Shown one piece after another: positions 63,473-64,000 of a DNA stretch of 64,000 bases (its first letter is position 1; every line of letters starts with the position of its first letter). The stretch is from Pseudomonas arcuscaelestis. Lineage in GTDB: Bacteria > Pseudomonadota > Gammaproteobacteria > Pseudomonadales > Pseudomonadaceae. Made by a program: the position numbers and the translations under genes. The stretch covers positions 248,001 through 312,000 of the forward strand of contig NZ_JACOPV010000006.1 of assembly GCF_016881005.1 (NCBI RefSeq), in the 5' to 3' direction. The notes beneath the pieces were generated by a model. The model was not told where the DNA came from and made no database searches. It was given only the letters and a program-made list of their open reading frames with translations.

Positions 63473-64000
63473 TGCGATTTTCCCCAACACTCGAGACTGC
63501 CCGACTGCTGCGCCGCTATAAGCGCTTCCTGGCCGATATCGAGCTGGCCAGTGGTGAGCAGATCACCATCCACTGTCCTAATACCGGCTCAATGCTCAAT
63601 TGCATGGTGGAGGGGGGGCAAGTCTGGTTCAGCCGATCCAATGACCCCAAGCGCAAATTGCCTGGCACCTGGGAAATCAGTGAAACCCCGCAAGGGCGCC
63701 TGGCATGTGTGAACACCGGGCGGGCCAATGCGTTGGTTGAGGAGGCCCTGCGTGCCGGGGTTATAAGTGAACTGGCCGGCTTTACCGGGTTGAGGCGCGA
63801 AGTTGCTTATGGCGAGGAACGCAGCCGCATCGATTTTCGCCTGGAATTTGCCGAGGGGCCCGCTTATGTCGAGGTCAAGAGTGTGACGCTCGGTTTTGAC
63901 GGCTCAGCGGTGGCAGCCTTTCCAGATGCCGTGACCCAGCGCGGCGCCAAGCATTTGCGCGAGCTGGCGGCGTTGGCCCGACAAGGGATTCGCGCCGTAC
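63472..64000 (+). CDS. sfsA: SfsA family DNA-binding/nuclease-fold protein, 3' end outside the window
   Basis: 176 residues are visible, without a stop, up to the right edge. [72 protein letters not shown] and [14 protein letters not shown] are typical of SfsA; D-x(n)-E-x-K in the last segments is a PD-(D/E)XK-like site. SfsA was named for sugar-fermentation stimulation in E. coli, where it also lies next to dksA; its true role is unclear. ATG shares an A with the stop of the preceding aminotransferase. Confidence 0.93.
   Translation, partial: MRFSPTLETARLLRRYKRFLADIELASGEQITIHCPNTGSMLNCMVEGGQVWFSRSNDPKRKLPGTWEISETPQGRLACVNTGRANALVEEALRAGVISELAGFTGLRREVAYGEERSRIDFRLEFAEGPAYVEVKSVTLGFDGSAVAAFPDAVTQRGAKHLRELAALARQGIRAV

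Overview
The window is a chromosomal segment of a Pseudomonas. I place it in or near the P. putida group from three things: the gene order (ssrA, lld, smpB, fur, recN, grpE-dnaKJ, carAB, ftsH, glmM, nusA-infB, pnp, pgi, pan, pcnB, crcZ-cbrBA, dksA), P. putida-type REP elements (…GGGGCAAGCCCGCTCCTAC…), and a CbrA/CbrB/CrcZ carbon-control locus, which is a pseudomonad hallmark. Apart from the left edge it is core genome; almost all of the DNA is explained by conserved genes.

Layout. 1-805: end of an integrated element, with the 5' part of a P4-type tyrosine integrase abutting the 3' end of ssrA (tmRNA). 805-1586: tmRNA and a small exported protein. 1752-8549: lactate use, with lldR divergent from lldP-lldD-dld and an LldR-type operator between. 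8643-12467: smpB, a sodium-dependent transporter, ratA-rnfH, bamE and fur. 12530-19159: recN with a LexA box, then the heat-shock group grpE-dnaK-dnaJ, then dapB. 19300-24821: carA (with a leader terminator), carB, greA and a DUF4149 membrane protein. 24834-31416: yhbY | rlmE-ftsH-folP-glmM-tpiA-secG. 31436-40579: tRNA-Leu(GAG), initiator tRNA-fMet, rimP-nusA-infB-rbfA-truB-rpsO-pnp. 40711-45360: a BON-domain periplasmic protein behind a candidate sigma-54 promoter, a DUF748 protein and a methyltransferase. 45444-55229 (all minus strand): thiolase, MpaB/DUF2236 protein, acs, pgi, panC, panB, folK, pcnB. 55353-60504: crcZ sRNA, cbrB, cbrA and the tiny overlapping gene cbrX. 60688-64000: gluQ, dksA, an aminotransferase and the start of sfsA.

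Functional threads. Ribosome rescue is represented by both partners (ssrA and smpB). Carbon-catabolite control is represented by its sensor-regulator pair and decoy RNA (CbrA, CbrB, CrcZ). Candidate targets of the Hfq/Crc system lie in the same window: exact AAYAAYAA motifs sit upstream of lldP and of cbrX, and a near match lies in the acs leader. I did not find a clearly novel multi-gene defence or metabolic system. The most interesting signals are regulatory: a quartet of TGTATTCCA repeats before the integrase, an Arg-rich frame entering the carA leader terminator, a perfect 23-bp palindrome before a sigma-54-type promoter (BON gene), and an array of GTAAC repeats upstream of panB that shares its hexamer with the crcZ enhancer region.
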